This document shows, in pieces, positions 1 to 9,703 of a stretch of DNA of 64,000 nucleotides (position 1 is its first letter; the number at the start of each line of letters is the position of its first letter). Source of the stretch: Bacteroidales bacterium (lineage in GTDB: Bacteria > Bacteroidota > Bacteroidia > Bacteroidales > UBA3824); NCBI GenBank assembly GCA_016293845.1, contig JAEDDH010000011.1, positions 1 through 64,000 of the forward strand, written 5' to 3'. The notes below the pieces were generated by a model that saw only the letters and a list, made by a program, of their open reading frames with translations, was not told the origin of the DNA and searched no databases. A program made the position numbers and the translations under genes.

Positions 1-3
1 GTT

Positions 4-1560
4 ATGAGCGACTTCATTGATTACGGCAACAGCGATTTTAGGCGGGTTATCAATAGTAATTTTGTTGACAAGTCTGAATTGTTGGCTTTTTTAAACAGCA
101 ATCTTGATACAGAACAAAGTTTTATTTGTATTTCCCGTCCCCGCCGTTTTGGCAAGTCGGTGGCGGCTCAGATGGCGTATGCCTACTACGACCGTTCGTC
201 AAAGTCGGAAGAACTGTTCGAGGGTTTGGAAATAACAAAGAATCCCGACTATAAAACTCACCTCAACAAATATCCCACGATATACATCGATTGGAACAGG
301 TTTGCCGACATTCCAAAAAACGAGATATTGAAAGAGGCGCAGAAATGTTTTGTTGCCGATTTGAAAAAATCATATCCTTTTTTGCAAGAACAAGAATCAT
401 TTTCCAAAGCCCTTGCAGAAATCAACCAAAAAACCGGCGACCGCTTTATCCTCATAATCGACGAGTGGGATATGCTTGTAAGGGATGTGGATCAAGATAT
501 TCAAGACGAGTATGTCAACTTTCTACGAGCATTGTTCAAATCGAACAATGCTAAAAAGATTTTCCTCTTGGTGTATATGACTGGTATACTGCCCATTATA
601 AAGATAAGGACCCAGTCGGCGTTGAATAATTTTGTGGAATACAGCGTGGTAAATCCAGGTATAACCGACAAATATTATGGTTTTACCGAAGACGAGGTAA
701 AAATACTCTGTGCGGAAAATGATATGGACTTTGAACTTATGAAACACGCCTACGATGGCTATATTATAGGTCGCGAAAAATCTATGTTCAATCCGTTTTC
801 GGTAATGCAGTCGATTCTGTTTCGCAACTACAATAGTTATTGGTCGAAGACGGCATCCTTTATGGCTATCGAAACCTACCTTCACACCGACGCAGACAAT
901 GTGAGGTCAAAGATTATAGGTATGATGAACGGCGAGAGTGCCACAGTGAGAGTGTCGAGTTTCCGCAACGATATGAAGAATATCGACACTTGCGACGACG
1001 TGCTCACCCTTCTCGTCCACCTCGGATACCTATCGTACAATCCTGAGCCCCGTAGCGTAACAATTCCTAACACAGAAGTTTCCGAAGAGTTTGAAAACGC
1101 TGTCAGTGTGGCAGGTTGGGGCGAACTTTCAAAGGCAGTGAACTCGTCGCTCAACCTTTTGGACGACACCATCAACCTGCGCAAGGAAAAAATTGCCCGC
1201 GCATTCGACGACTACCATTTTGAGGCGTCATCGCTTTTGGAAGTTAACGACGAAAATTCAATGCGCTGCGCCATAGTTTTGGCATATTACGCCGCAAAAC
1301 CGTTTTACAAGATATTCCACGAACTCCCCACTGGTAAAGGCTTTGCCGATATGGTGTTCATACCTTTGCATAATTCATCACATCCTGCCATCGTTGTAGA
1401 ACTCAAATACGACAAAACTGCCGACTCTGCCATCGACCAAATCCACCGCAAAGAATATCCCGCATCGCTTAAAGGTTTTTCCAAACAAATCATTCTCTGC
1501 GGCATCAACTACAATAAATCCACATCCAAACACGAGGTGGAGATGGAGGTGATTGAATAA
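4..1560 (+). CDS. AAA-ATPase-like protein with C-terminal PD-(D/E)XK nuclease-like domain
   Basis: 518 aa. A P-loop-like RPRRFGKS lies at residues 45-52 and a Walker B-like FILIIDEWD near residue 150. The C-terminus has a PD-(D/E)XK-type core: FADMVF near residue 448, then VVELKY about 17 residues later. This order is that of the AAA-ATPase-like/DUF1703 family, common and multi-copy in Bacteroidales and of unknown role. The ATG sits three bases into the window, so an upstream start cannot be excluded and no promoter is visible. It is one of three ATPase-nuclease-like proteins in the window, each from a different subfamily (see 9704 and 41470). Family assignment is fairly sure; biological function is unknown. 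Confidence 0.8.
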   Translation: MSDFIDYGNSDFRRVINSNFVDKSELLAFLNSNLDTEQSFICISRPRRFGKSVAAQMAYAYYDRSSKSEELFEGLEITKNPDYKTHLNKYPTIYIDWNRFADIPKNEILKEAQKCFVADLKKSYPFLQEQESFSKALAEINQKTGDRFILIIDEWDMLVRDVDQDIQDEYVNFLRALFKSNNAKKIFLLVYMTGILPIIKIRTQSALNNFVEYSVVNPGITDKYYGFTEDEVKILCAENDMDFELMKHAYDGYIIGREKSMFNPFSVMQSILFRNYNSYWSKTASFMAIETYLHTDADNVRSKIIGMMNGESATVRVSSFRNDMKNIDTCDDVLTLLVHLGYLSYNPEPRSVTIPNTEVSEEFENAVSVAGWGELSKAVNSSLNLLDDTINLRKEKIARAFDDYHFEASSLLEVNDENSMRCAIVLAYYAAKPFYKIFHELPTGKGFADMVFIPLHNSSHPAIVVELKYDKTADSAIDQIHRKEYPASLKGFSKQIILCGINYNKSTSKHEVEMEVIE

Positions 1561-1570
1561 CTAATTTTTC

Positions 1571-1578
1571 TATCTTTG
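1571..1578 (+). promoter_or_regulatory. Promoter -7 element (TATCTTTG) of the ABC exporter gene
   Basis: TATCTTTG matches the Bacteroidota TAnnTTTG consensus, 21 bases before the ATG at 1600 and just after the preceding stop codon. I did not see a clear -33 TTTG at the right distance. Confidence 0.55.
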
Positions 1579-1599
1579 CTACATAAAACTATTAACTAA

Positions 1600-3396
1600 A
1601 TGAACATCAAGCAACTTTTCCGAAATGTTTGGCCGTTTGTAAAACCGTATAAATGGCTGATAATATTAACGTTAACGCTTACATTTATATCCTCGCTTGC
1701 TGCGCAGGTCAATGCCGTGGTTTTAGACCGTACCGTTGACGCCATCAACGGACTTTTGCACATTGAAGGCGGTTTTCAATGGTCGGAGGCTACACGCATA
1801 CTTACCATTATTTCAATTATACTTCTCGGCAAAGAGTTGCTTGTGGCATTGATAACATTTGGTCAGCGGTTTTGTGGCGAAAAACTTAAAATCCTTGTTT
1901 CGCGCGATTTAGCCAAATCTATTATCGAAAAAGTGCTTACATTTAAGGTTGCTTTCTTTACTCAGGACGACAACAAACCCGGCAAAGTGCAAACCCGTAT
2001 AGACCGTGGTGTCAACTCTATCTGTATGACTGTCAACAACTTTTTCCTCGATATTCTGCCTGCCGCCACAAGCGCCGTTATTGCATTGATTCTTATGTTT
2101 TTGGCAAATGTTTATGTTGGTTTAACCGCTTTGGCAATTATTCCAGTATATTTTTATATCACATATCGTCAGGTAAAAAAACTCAAAGGGTGGCGGCGAA
2201 ATATGCGCACCAATCACGAGGCTAAATCCAACGGAATAATGAATCTGTTACAGTCCATTACGGTAATTAAGAGTTTCAACCGCGAAAAAATCGAAAACGA
2301 CAAACAATACGGACTGCAACTTCAACTCACCGACAACGAGATGAACACTCGCCGTTACAGTTTTCTATTTAATTCGCTCAAAACTTTTACCGAACAGATT
2401 GGTACTGTGCTGATTATAATCCTTACGGCATATCTTGTGCTTATCGATTATCCCGGAATGACCATCGGCAAAATTATGTACCACATTATGCTCTTTGCCA
2501 ACGTTACTATGCCCATCCGCCAACTCCACATGATTTACGACAACCTCAACGATGCGCTTATCTACTCCGAGGGATTTTTCGATATTCTTAACAACAACAC
2601 GGATATCGAGCAGAGCGGACACCACCGTCCCGCCAAGGTTTACGGCAATTTTGAAATCACCGATGTTGACTTTACCTATCCTAATGGCACAAAGGCACTT
2701 ACCAATATCAATATGAATATCCAACCCGGCAAGATTACCGCCTTTGTGGGACTTTCGGGCGCAGGTAAAAGTACGATTGTCAACCTTTTAGACAAATTTT
2801 ACGAACCGCAGACGGGCACAATCAAACTCGACGGCGTGGATATTCGCGATTGGGACACTCAGTATCTGCGCGAAAACATTGGTCTTGTGCTTCAAAAAAA
2901 TCACATCTTCGATGGCTCAATCGAAGAAAACATCCGTTACGGCAAGCCTGACGCCACTTTTGAGGAGGTGGAAGATGCCGCCAAAAAAGCCTACATCTAC
3001 GATATGATTGTAAAAATGCCCGACGGCTTCAAGACCAATGCCAACGAACTTTCGGGCGGACAACAGCAGCGTATTGCCATTGCCCGTATGTTTCTCAAAA
3101 ATCCGCCGATAATATTCTTAGACGAACCCACGGCAAGTCTCGACGCTGTTGCCACCGAGCAAATCAAAAACGCCATCGATGCCATCAAGCAAAATCGCAC
3201 CGTGGTGATAATTTCGCACTCGATTTCGCAAATTATTGATTCTGAGATGATTTATGCTCTAAAAGAGGGACGTGTAGAGCAACACGGCAATCCCGACGAA
3301 ATCTACCGTCAAGGCGGCATCTACAAAGAAATTTTCGACGCCTCAGCAAGGAGTTTGAATATTGATAAGATACAGCGTTTGAGCAAGGGGGAATAA
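1600..3396 (+). CDS. ABC exporter, fused membrane and ATPase domains
   Basis: 598 aa. The N-terminal half (about residues 15-310) has several hydrophobic segments of a type I exporter membrane domain. The C-terminal half is a complete ATPase: Walker A GLSGAGKST near residue 384, signature LSGGQQQR near 484, Walker B IIFLDEPTASLD near 505, and an H-loop ISHS. This is the half-transporter layout that works as a homodimer in the inner membrane and exports lipids, drugs or peptides; the substrate cannot be read from sequence. A TAnnTTTG element lies just upstream, so it probably has its own transcript. Confidence 0.92.
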   Translation: MNIKQLFRNVWPFVKPYKWLIILTLTLTFISSLAAQVNAVVLDRTVDAINGLLHIEGGFQWSEATRILTIISIILLGKELLVALITFGQRFCGEKLKILVSRDLAKSIIEKVLTFKVAFFTQDDNKPGKVQTRIDRGVNSICMTVNNFFLDILPAATSAVIALILMFLANVYVGLTALAIIPVYFYITYRQVKKLKGWRRNMRTNHEAKSNGIMNLLQSITVIKSFNREKIENDKQYGLQLQLTDNEMNTRRYSFLFNSLKTFTEQIGTVLIIILTAYLVLIDYPGMTIGKIMYHIMLFANVTMPIRQLHMIYDNLNDALIYSEGFFDILNNNTDIEQSGHHRPAKVYGNFEITDVDFTYPNGTKALTNINMNIQPGKITAFVGLSGAGKSTIVNLLDKFYEPQTGTIKLDGVDIRDWDTQYLRENIGLVLQKNHIFDGSIEENIRYGKPDATFEEVEDAAKKAYIYDMIVKMPDGFKTNANELSGGQQQRIAIARMFLKNPPIIFLDEPTASLDAVATEQIKNAIDAIKQNRTVVIISHSISQIIDSEMIYALKEGRVEQHGNPDEIYRQGGIYKEIFDASARSLNIDKIQRLSKGE

Positions 3397-3488
3397 GGGG
3401 GTGTTTTTTTCTTTTCATTCTTTCAGTTTTCTGCAACTATTTAGTATATTGGTAAAAAAATAAATTAATTGTTTAAAGTATTCCACCT

Positions 3489-6400
3489 ATGAAAAAAACT
3501 ACTGTTTGGCTTATTGTGGCGATACTTGTGGCTGTGATTCCGATTGCGGGGGCTACAAAGGCGCTACTCAAAAGATCGGTCGCTATCAACTGCGACAATC
3601 CCGAATTTGCCGAGTATGTTTCCGCTTACACCGACGGTATGCTCAGCAAACACTCCTCTATCAAAATCCGTCTTGCCGAAGACTTTGCAAGCAATCTTTC
3701 GGAGGGCGAAGTCAATGCCGATGTGTTTGAGTTTTCGCCCGATGTGTCTGGTACTTGCAAAAAAATTGACAGCCGTACTATCGAGTTTACACCCTCGCAA
3801 CCTTTGGAGAGCGGCGAGGACTATATCGGTATCCTCAAACTCGACCGCATCGCCAACGTCAAAGACCATCTCAAAAACTTTATTTTTGGTTTTTCGGTGG
3901 TGGAACAAAACCTCAAAGTGCAAATCGACGAGCAGGTTACCACCGACCGCAAAACTCTCAAAACCATTAAGGTAAACGGTACTGTAAAAACCTCCGACAC
4001 CGAAAATCCCGAAAGTATCAAAAAATGCGTTTCGGCTTTTGTTAACGGCAACAAGGTGGATATCAATTGGTTGACCGACCGCGAGGGCAAGGCGTTCTTG
4101 TTTTCGGTAGACAATATCGAGCGTGGCGAATCGCTTGGACATTTGGTTATCAAATACGACGGCGATGAAATCAACTCCGAGAGCGAGGGCGAAATCAGTT
4201 CTGAAATTCAGCCTCTCAACGTATTCAAAATCACCAAGTTGGATGTAGTGAAAGGTTCGGAGCAACGTGTAGAACTCACTTTTAGCGACCCCCTCAAAGA
4301 GAAACAGAATCTCGACGGATTGGTGTCGCTCTCAAACGACGACGGCGTTATCTCGTGCAAAACCAAGTGCGAGGGCAACAGCATTATCCTTTTTCCCGAC
4401 AACAATGTTAAAGGCGTGGCTAAACTGTCGGTTTTTTCTGGTATTCAAAATATTCTCAATACCAAATACTGCGACGAAAAGGTGTTTAAAATAGAGTTTA
4501 CCGCACCAGACCCCGAAATCCGCACTGTGCGCAACGGCGTTATCCTGCCCGACAGCGACAACGGACTTATCTATCCTTTTGAGGCGGTTAACCTCAAAGC
4601 CGTTGACGTTACTATTGTTAAGGTGTTGGAACAAAATATTTTGGAATTTATCAAAAACGGAAGTTTCAATAACACATCTACTTACAACCTCAAAAGCGTT
4701 GGCGTGCCGGTTTATCGCAGCACCATTCACCTTGCCAATGCCAACGAAGATCTTTCATCGTGGAAGCGTTATAGTCTTGATTTATCGAAACTTATCCAGG
4801 CAGAACGCGGTGCAATTTACAGCATAAAAATCAGTTTCCGCAAAAGTCATCTTGCTGTTTGTGATTCGTGCGTCGATGTTGACCCCGTTGACGACGAAAA
4901 AGACCTTGCTCTTAAAGACGTTAAATGGAATCCCGATGAATACGAGTCGGATTGGGACTATTGCAACAGTGGCGAGGGCAGCCGTTGGGATCACGAAGAC
5001 GACCCCTGCTACAAGGCTTACTACAATCCCGACCGCTATATTTCGCAAAATATTCTTGCCTCAAACATTGGCATTATCTGCAAAAAAGACCTGAAAAATA
5101 ATGTAAAGGTTTATGTAACAGATTTGAAGAGTGCAAAACCTGTTTCGGGCGCAAAGGTAGAAATCTACGGCTATCAGCAGCAGGTACTTGCCACCAAATC
5201 TACCAACAAGAGCGGCGAGGCTGATTTCCCCGACATCAAAAACGCATATTTTGCTATTGCCAAAGACGGCAAAGACCGCGCTTATATCTCGTTAAATGAT
5301 GGTAGTTCGTTGTCGCTCAGTAGGTTTGATGTTTCTGGAACTCGTATGGCGGACGGTCTCAAAGGCTACATTTATGGCGAACGCGGCGTATGGCGTCCCG
5401 GCGACACGGTGCACCTTACCTGCGTTATCAAAGAAGACCCTGAATTTGCTGTTCCTGAGGGACATCCTATTGTTTTCCAAGTTAAAAATCCCGACTATCA
5501 GATTATCGAAAAACGCACTCTTACCAAAAATCCTCAGAATTTTTATGTAATAGATTTTGCCACCTCGCCCGATGCCCGCACAGGTATCTACGAGGCTTCG
5601 GTAACTTGCGGCGATGCTCGTTTTGAGAAAAGGGTTCGCATCGAAACCGTTAAGCAAAACCGTCTGAAAATCGACGTTAAGTTAAACAAAGACCCCCTCA
5701 CCAAATCGGGCAACCGTATTACAATCAACTCTCGTTGGCTTCACGGAGCATCGGCTAAGGGTTTGAAAGTGGTGTCGGAATATTCTGCCAAATATATGCC
5801 GCTCACTTTCGACAATTGGAAGGGTTACACCTTTGATAATGATAATTACGAACTTGATTCCTGGTCCACAACTGTCTACGAAGGCAATCTCGACCAAACC
5901 GGAAGCGTATCTTTTGAGCCCGATATGGATTACAACGAAAACGCTCCGTCGCAGTTTAAGGCTGTGTTCACCACCCGCGTGTTTGAAAACGGAGGTAATG
6001 TCTCAACCGATGAAGTAACTGTAAAATGCCGTCCCTACGATAGTTACGTGGGTGTTTGTCTCGAAAACGAAAAAGACGGCACTGTGGAAACCGATGCCGA
6101 CCAAAATGTGGCTGTGGCTGTGGTTGACGCTAATGGAAAGGCGTTGGAAAAGGCTCACAAAATTGAGATGAAATTTTACAAAATGCGTTGGAGTTGGTGG
6201 TGGGAAGACGGCAACTATCAGTCTGAAAACTACGATACTCTGCTCAAAACCGAAACCAAATTCATTACCGGCAAAGGCAATTTCTCTATCCGCGTAAACT
6301 ATCCCGAATGGGGACGTTACAAGGTGAAACTCACCGATGTAAACACAGGAGTAAGCGCCACAAGGGTATTCTATATGGATTGGCCCGAATCGCGCGGACG

Positions 6401-9017
6401 TAATCCTCAGAAGGGTCAAGGTGCTACAACTGTGCTACTTACCACCGACAAGGCTAAATACAACATTGGCGAAACAGTTAAACTTACCATTCCCACTCCC
6501 GAAAACGGACGCGCACTTGTAAGCATCGAAAGCGGCACCAAAACCATTTCGAGCGAATGGATCAACACCCAAAAAGGCGAAACCCAATACTCATTTACCG
6601 CTCAGGAAAATATGGTGCCGGGTGTATATGCTTTTGTAACCATTGTGCAGCCTCACTCGCAGACTATCAACGATATGCCTATTCGTATGTATGGCGTTTT
6701 GCCCATCAACATCGAGAATCCCGCCACCAAATTAAATCCCGTTATCACAATGTCCGACAATTTGGAGGCAGAGACAGATGTTAAGATTACAGTTTCGGAA
6801 CAAGACAATAAACCAATGACTTACACACTTGCCGTGGTAGACGATGGTTTGCTCGACCTTACACGTTTCAAAACTCCAAATCCGTGGGACGCTTTCTATG
6901 CACGTGAGGCTCTCGGAGTAAAAACTTGGGACATATTCGACAATGTGATAGGCGCTTACGGCGGCAAGATTGAAAGAATTTTCAGTGTGGGTGGCGACGA
7001 ATCAAATCAAATGCTCAACCCAAAGAAAGCCAACAATTTACAGTCGGTAGCAATTTTCTTAGGACCGTTTACCATCAGCGGAGGCTCTAAAACCCACACC
7101 GTTAAACTGCCCAAATATTTTGGTTCGGTTCGCACAATGGTAGTGGCAGGCAACGGCAAGGCATTTGGCAACGCTGAAAAAACTTCAACCGTTACCAAGC
7201 CCCTTATGGTGTTTGCCACCGCTCCCCGCGTGCTTGGTCCTAACGAGAAATTTAAACTCCCCGTTTCGGTTTTCACCGGCGACAACTCTATAAAGAATGT
7301 TAATGTGTCAATCAAAACATACAAAGGATTGAAGACCACCGAATCTACTAAGACCTTGACATTTACCGAAAAAGGCGAGCAGATGCCCACATTCGACCTT
7401 GAAACACTCTCCGACAAAGGCTTTGCAACGTTTGAAATTACAGCCACTTCGGGCAGTCACAAGTCGGTGATGAACCTTGTGGTAGAAATCCGCGAACCCA
7501 ACGCACCATCTACTCAAACCATCACCAAGGCTGTTAACGCAGGCGAAACCGCCGAAATAGCATTTACGCCAATTGGCAAAGCTGGGTCCAACACAGCTGT
7601 AATCAATATTTCGTCGATAATGCCGTTGAATTTCAACAGCCGTTTGCAATACCTTGTTGGTTACCCATACGGATGTATGGAACAGACTGTGTCTAAGGCA
7701 TTTCCGCAATTGTTCCTTGCCGATATGACCGACCTTTCTGCCGACGACAAGGCACGAGCCGAGGACAATGTTAAAAAGGCTATCGAAAAAATCTACAAGC
7801 AGCAAATGTCGTCGGGCGGATTCTCTTATTGGCCAAACGAGCGTTATCCCGACCTTTGGGTAACTTCTTACGCTGGTCATTTTTTGATTGAGGCGCAGAA
7901 AAAAGGTTTTGCCGTTAATGCCGACGTGCTGAAAAAATGGCAGAAGTTTGAAAAAGACCAAGCGCAAAATTGGTACGGATCAAATGCCGATTCGTATCTC
8001 ACTCAGGCATACCGCCTTTATGTGCTTGCGCTTTCGGGCGAACCCCTCACTTCGGCTATGAACCGCTTGAAAGAGAACTCAAACCTTTCTAACCACGCCA
8101 AATACCATCTTGCTGCGGCTTACGCTGTGGCAGGCAAGGCTAACACTGCCAAGGAGATTCTTGCAAAACAGTTTAAATCCGAGCGTTCGTTCTCTTACAC
8201 CGAAACTTACTATTCGGCTATCAAGGAGCGCGCTATTGAGTTGCAAACCTACTGCGAAACCAACCAACAAGAAAAGGCTTTCGCCATTGCCAAGCAGATT
8301 GCCGACTATGTTAACTCCGACCGTTGGATGAGCACTCAAACCACTGCTTTTTCGCTTGTGGCTCTCAGTCAATATTTTAACAAGTATAAACCCTCTGCCG
8401 ACATTGCCTGCTCCTACACCTACAATGGCAAAACCGTTAACGCCAACAACAACCGCGCTTTCTACACCGGCAAACTTGATGTTGACGGCACTCAGCCTCG
8501 TATCGTGAAATTCAAAAATTCGGGCAGCAGCGTTGTGTATGTGGAGGTTACCAACACAGGAGTACCTGCCAACGGTACCGAAGTGCCGCAATCGTCGAAC
8601 CTCACCGCTAAAATGCAATTTAAATCGGGCAACGACGTTATTGACCCCTCGCGCATAGCACAGGGAACCGATTTCGACGCTATTGTTACCGTTACCAACA
8701 CGAGTCAATACCGAGTCGACGACCTCGCCCTCACCAGCATCTTCCCCTCTGGATGGGAGATTTTGGATGTAGATGTTGAATTCCTTGACAATGACGGCAA
8801 TGAAGATTACTACGGCAATGTCCGCTACATCGACAAGCGCGACGACCGTGTGTACACATTCTTCAAACTACAACCCGGCAACTCCATCCAATGCCGCGTT
8901 CGTCTCAACGCCGCCTACCTTGGCGAATTCTACCTTCCCGGCATCTACTGCGAAAGCCAATACGACCACGACTACTACGTAAAAACCAAAGGAAAGAAGG
9001 TTGTAGTGGCACAATAA
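3489..9017 (+). CDS. Alpha-2-macroglobulin family protein with thioester motif
   Basis: 1842 aa. An N-terminal hydrophobic stretch (residues 5-22) serves as signal or anchor, with no clear lipobox. It is followed by MG-type beta domains including an MG2-like region (EYRxxGVWRPGDTVHLT type) and the bait/A2M core. The thioester motif is YGCMEQ with Cys at residue 1396, inside an alpha-helical TED-like region (GGFSYWPNERYPDLW). Bacterial relatives trap external proteases in the periplasm or at the cell surface; that role is inferred from the family. In many bacteria the gene sits beside pbpC (PBP1C), but no penicillin-binding protein is next to it here. A hairpin terminator follows the stop. Confidence 0.93.
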   Translation: MKKTTVWLIVAILVAVIPIAGATKALLKRSVAINCDNPEFAEYVSAYTDGMLSKHSSIKIRLAEDFASNLSEGEVNADVFEFSPDVSGTCKKIDSRTIEFTPSQPLESGEDYIGILKLDRIANVKDHLKNFIFGFSVVEQNLKVQIDEQVTTDRKTLKTIKVNGTVKTSDTENPESIKKCVSAFVNGNKVDINWLTDREGKAFLFSVDNIERGESLGHLVIKYDGDEINSESEGEISSEIQPLNVFKITKLDVVKGSEQRVELTFSDPLKEKQNLDGLVSLSNDDGVISCKTKCEGNSIILFPDNNVKGVAKLSVFSGIQNILNTKYCDEKVFKIEFTAPDPEIRTVRNGVILPDSDNGLIYPFEAVNLKAVDVTIVKVLEQNILEFIKNGSFNNTSTYNLKSVGVPVYRSTIHLANANEDLSSWKRYSLDLSKLIQAERGAIYSIKISFRKSHLAVCDSCVDVDPVDDEKDLALKDVKWNPDEYESDWDYCNSGEGSRWDHEDDPCYKAYYNPDRYISQNILASNIGIICKKDLKNNVKVYVTDLKSAKPVSGAKVEIYGYQQQVLATKSTNKSGEADFPDIKNAYFAIAKDGKDRAYISLNDGSSLSLSRFDVSGTRMADGLKGYIYGERGVWRPGDTVHLTCVIKEDPEFAVPEGHPIVFQVKNPDYQIIEKRTLTKNPQNFYVIDFATSPDARTGIYEASVTCGDARFEKRVRIETVKQNRLKIDVKLNKDPLTKSGNRITINSRWLHGASAKGLKVVSEYSAKYMPLTFDNWKGYTFDNDNYELDSWSTTVYEGNLDQTGSVSFEPDMDYNENAPSQFKAVFTTRVFENGGNVSTDEVTVKCRPYDSYVGVCLENEKDGTVETDADQNVAVAVVDANGKALEKAHKIEMKFYKMRWSWWWEDGNYQSENYDTLLKTETKFITGKGNFSIRVNYPEWGRYKVKLTDVNTGVSATRVFYMDWPESRGRNPQKGQGATTVLLTTDKAKYNIGETVKLTIPTPENGRALVSIESGTKTISSEWINTQKGETQYSFTAQENMVPGVYAFVTIVQPHSQTINDMPIRMYGVLPINIENPATKLNPVITMSDNLEAETDVKITVSEQDNKPMTYTLAVVDDGLLDLTRFKTPNPWDAFYAREALGVKTWDIFDNVIGAYGGKIERIFSVGGDESNQMLNPKKANNLQSVAIFLGPFTISGGSKTHTVKLPKYFGSVRTMVVAGNGKAFGNAEKTSTVTKPLMVFATAPRVLGPNEKFKLPVSVFTGDNSIKNVNVSIKTYKGLKTTESTKTLTFTEKGEQMPTFDLETLSDKGFATFEITATSGSHKSVMNLVVEIREPNAPSTQTITKAVNAGETAEIAFTPIGKAGSNTAVINISSIMPLNFNSRLQYLVGYPYGCMEQTVSKAFPQLFLADMTDLSADDKARAEDNVKKAIEKIYKQQMSSGGFSYWPNERYPDLWVTSYAGHFLIEAQKKGFAVNADVLKKWQKFEKDQAQNWYGSNADSYLTQAYRLYVLALSGEPLTSAMNRLKENSNLSNHAKYHLAAAYAVAGKANTAKEILAKQFKSERSFSYTETYYSAIKERAIELQTYCETNQQEKAFAIAKQIADYVNSDRWMSTQTTAFSLVALSQYFNKYKPSADIACSYTYNGKTVNANNNRAFYTGKLDVDGTQPRIVKFKNSGSSVVYVEVTNTGVPANGTEVPQSSNLTAKMQFKSGNDVIDPSRIAQGTDFDAIVTVTNTSQYRVDDLALTSIFPSGWEILDVDVEFLDNDGNEDYYGNVRYIDKRDDRVYTFFKLQPGNSIQCRVRLNAAYLGEFYLPGIYCESQYDHDYYVKTKGKKVVVAQ

Positions 9018-9033
9018 TATCTACTCAATGATA

Positions 9034-9070
9034 AAAAAAGAGGGTTGCTGATGGTAACCCTCTTTTTTTT
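9034..9070 (+). terminator. Rho-independent terminator after the alpha-2-macroglobulin gene
   Basis: The arms AAAGAGGGTT and AACCCTCTTT form a stem with a short loop, followed by a run of T. It starts 17 bases after the stop codon and may also serve the minus-strand DUF3791 gene downstream. Confidence 0.8.
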
Positions 9071-9107
9071 ATGACTATACGTCCTCAATTTTTTAAATAA
9101 TGATTTT

Positions 9108-9311
9108 TTATTTTTGTAATTCTCTTACAACATCTTCAACAATATACATATCACCAAAAGTGTAGAGTAGGGTGGTACTATCGTGGAGGCGTTTGTTTGT
9201 TTCTGAGGTGTAGAATAAATCAAATGCCCTTTCAGGGCTGATTCTAAGGCGTTTAGCAAGTAGCATTACAATCCGCCCGATTTTATTCCACATTAATAAG
9301 TCGCTTAGCAT
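9108..9311 (-). CDS. DUF3791 family protein
   Basis: 67 aa, helical. The pattern (RIVMLLAKRLRISPERAFDLFYTS, a middle segment, then YTFGDMYIVEDVVRELQK) matches the two DUF3791 proteins at 61977 and 62674. DUF3791 genes usually sit beside DUF3990, and the pair behaves like a toxin-antitoxin or other two-component unit; no DUF3990 is present here. The start follows the upstream 48-aa gene by two bases in the context TAA-CT-ATG, the same junction seen at 62204. The two genes are therefore translationally linked. Confidence 0.7.
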   Translation of the reverse strand: MLSDLLMWNKIGRIVMLLAKRLRISPERAFDLFYTSETNKRLHDSTTLLYTFGDMYIVEDVVRELQK

Positions 9312-9313
9312 AG

Positions 9314-9460
9314 TTATTTTTTACTAAGTTTTTCTTCCCAAATTGCAAGAGCACCCAAAATATCTTCGGTAACGTGTTCGCGGCTTTGAGTGTGCAAAGC
9401 ATCGTAACATTTGAAAATGAAGTTTTTTATAAAGTCTATCTTCTTCATTCTTTGATACAT
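9314..9460 (-). CDS. Small helical protein, partner of DUF3791
   Basis: 48 aa, beginning MYQRMKKIDFIKNF and ending WEEKLSKK. It is charged and helical, with no signal peptide. It lies two bases upstream of the DUF3791 gene on the same strand, so they are probably co-transcribed from the TATATTTG element at 9532-9539. An internal Met at codon 5 is an alternative start. A 21-codon reading frame starts at 9510 and overlaps this gene in another frame. Fused by a frameshift, the two would give a protein of about 65 aa, so the gene may be a shifted remnant. I do not recognise the family. Confidence 0.5.
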   Translation of the reverse strand: MYQRMKKIDFIKNFIFKCYDALHTQSREHVTEDILGALAIWEEKLSKK

Positions 9461-9531
9461 ATCAGAGGATGAATAATCTTGTTTTGTTTATTGCGCTGCG
9501 GTTCGGTCATTGTTTTATGCTTTTATCAGCG

Positions 9532-9539
9532 CAAATATA
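9532..9539 (-). promoter_or_regulatory. Promoter -7 element (TATATTTG on minus strand) for the DUF3791 unit
   Basis: The reverse complement of bases 9532-9539 is TATATTTG, a match to TAnnTTTG. It lies about 70 bases upstream of the 48-aa gene. A -33 element is not clear. Confidence 0.45.
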
Positions 9540-9584
9540 AGGATTTTTTGATTTGATGGGATGGTTTTGTGATATTTATCCCAC

Positions 9585-9669
9585 TTTTGGCTGATTATAG
9601 CATTATATCCAGCCAAATCTCTATTTTTTTTACACTTTTGGCTGATTATAGTATTATATTCAGCCAAAA
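9585..9669. repeat. Two copies of a palindromic operator-like repeat upstream of the ATPase gene
   Basis: The first copy (9585-9617) has arms TTTGGCTG and CAGCCAAA. The second (9636-9669) has perfect 10-base arms TTTTGGCTGA and TCAGCCAAAA. They share the inner ATTATAG(C/T)ATTATAT segment and are 51 bp apart, about five helical turns. The second copy ends six bases before the -7 element at 9675, so a bound protein would cover the -33 region. The first copy begins inside CCCACTTTTGG (9580-9590), which is also found upstream of the reverse transcriptase (49182-49192). Confidence 0.75.
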
Positions 9670-9674
9670 GTTGT

Positions 9675-9682
9675 TATATTTG
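9675..9682 (+). promoter_or_regulatory. Promoter -7 element (TATATTTG) of the ATPase gene
   Basis: TATATTTG lies 21 bases before the ATG at 9704 and directly after the second palindrome. Its position makes the reading frame upstream of 9704 very unlikely to be translated and supports the 9704 start. Confidence 0.6.
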
Positions 9683-9703
9683 CAACGTAATAAAATTGAT
9701 ATT

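Noticed and set aside
3564..8708. Long minus-strand open frames inside the alpha-2-macroglobulin gene
   Set aside because: They lie opposite a clear 1842-codon gene, have no domain signal and follow from its codon bias.
9569..9703. N-terminal extension of the ATPase at 9704
   Set aside because: The extra residues are the two translated palindromes, and the promoter -7 element lies at 9675-9682.
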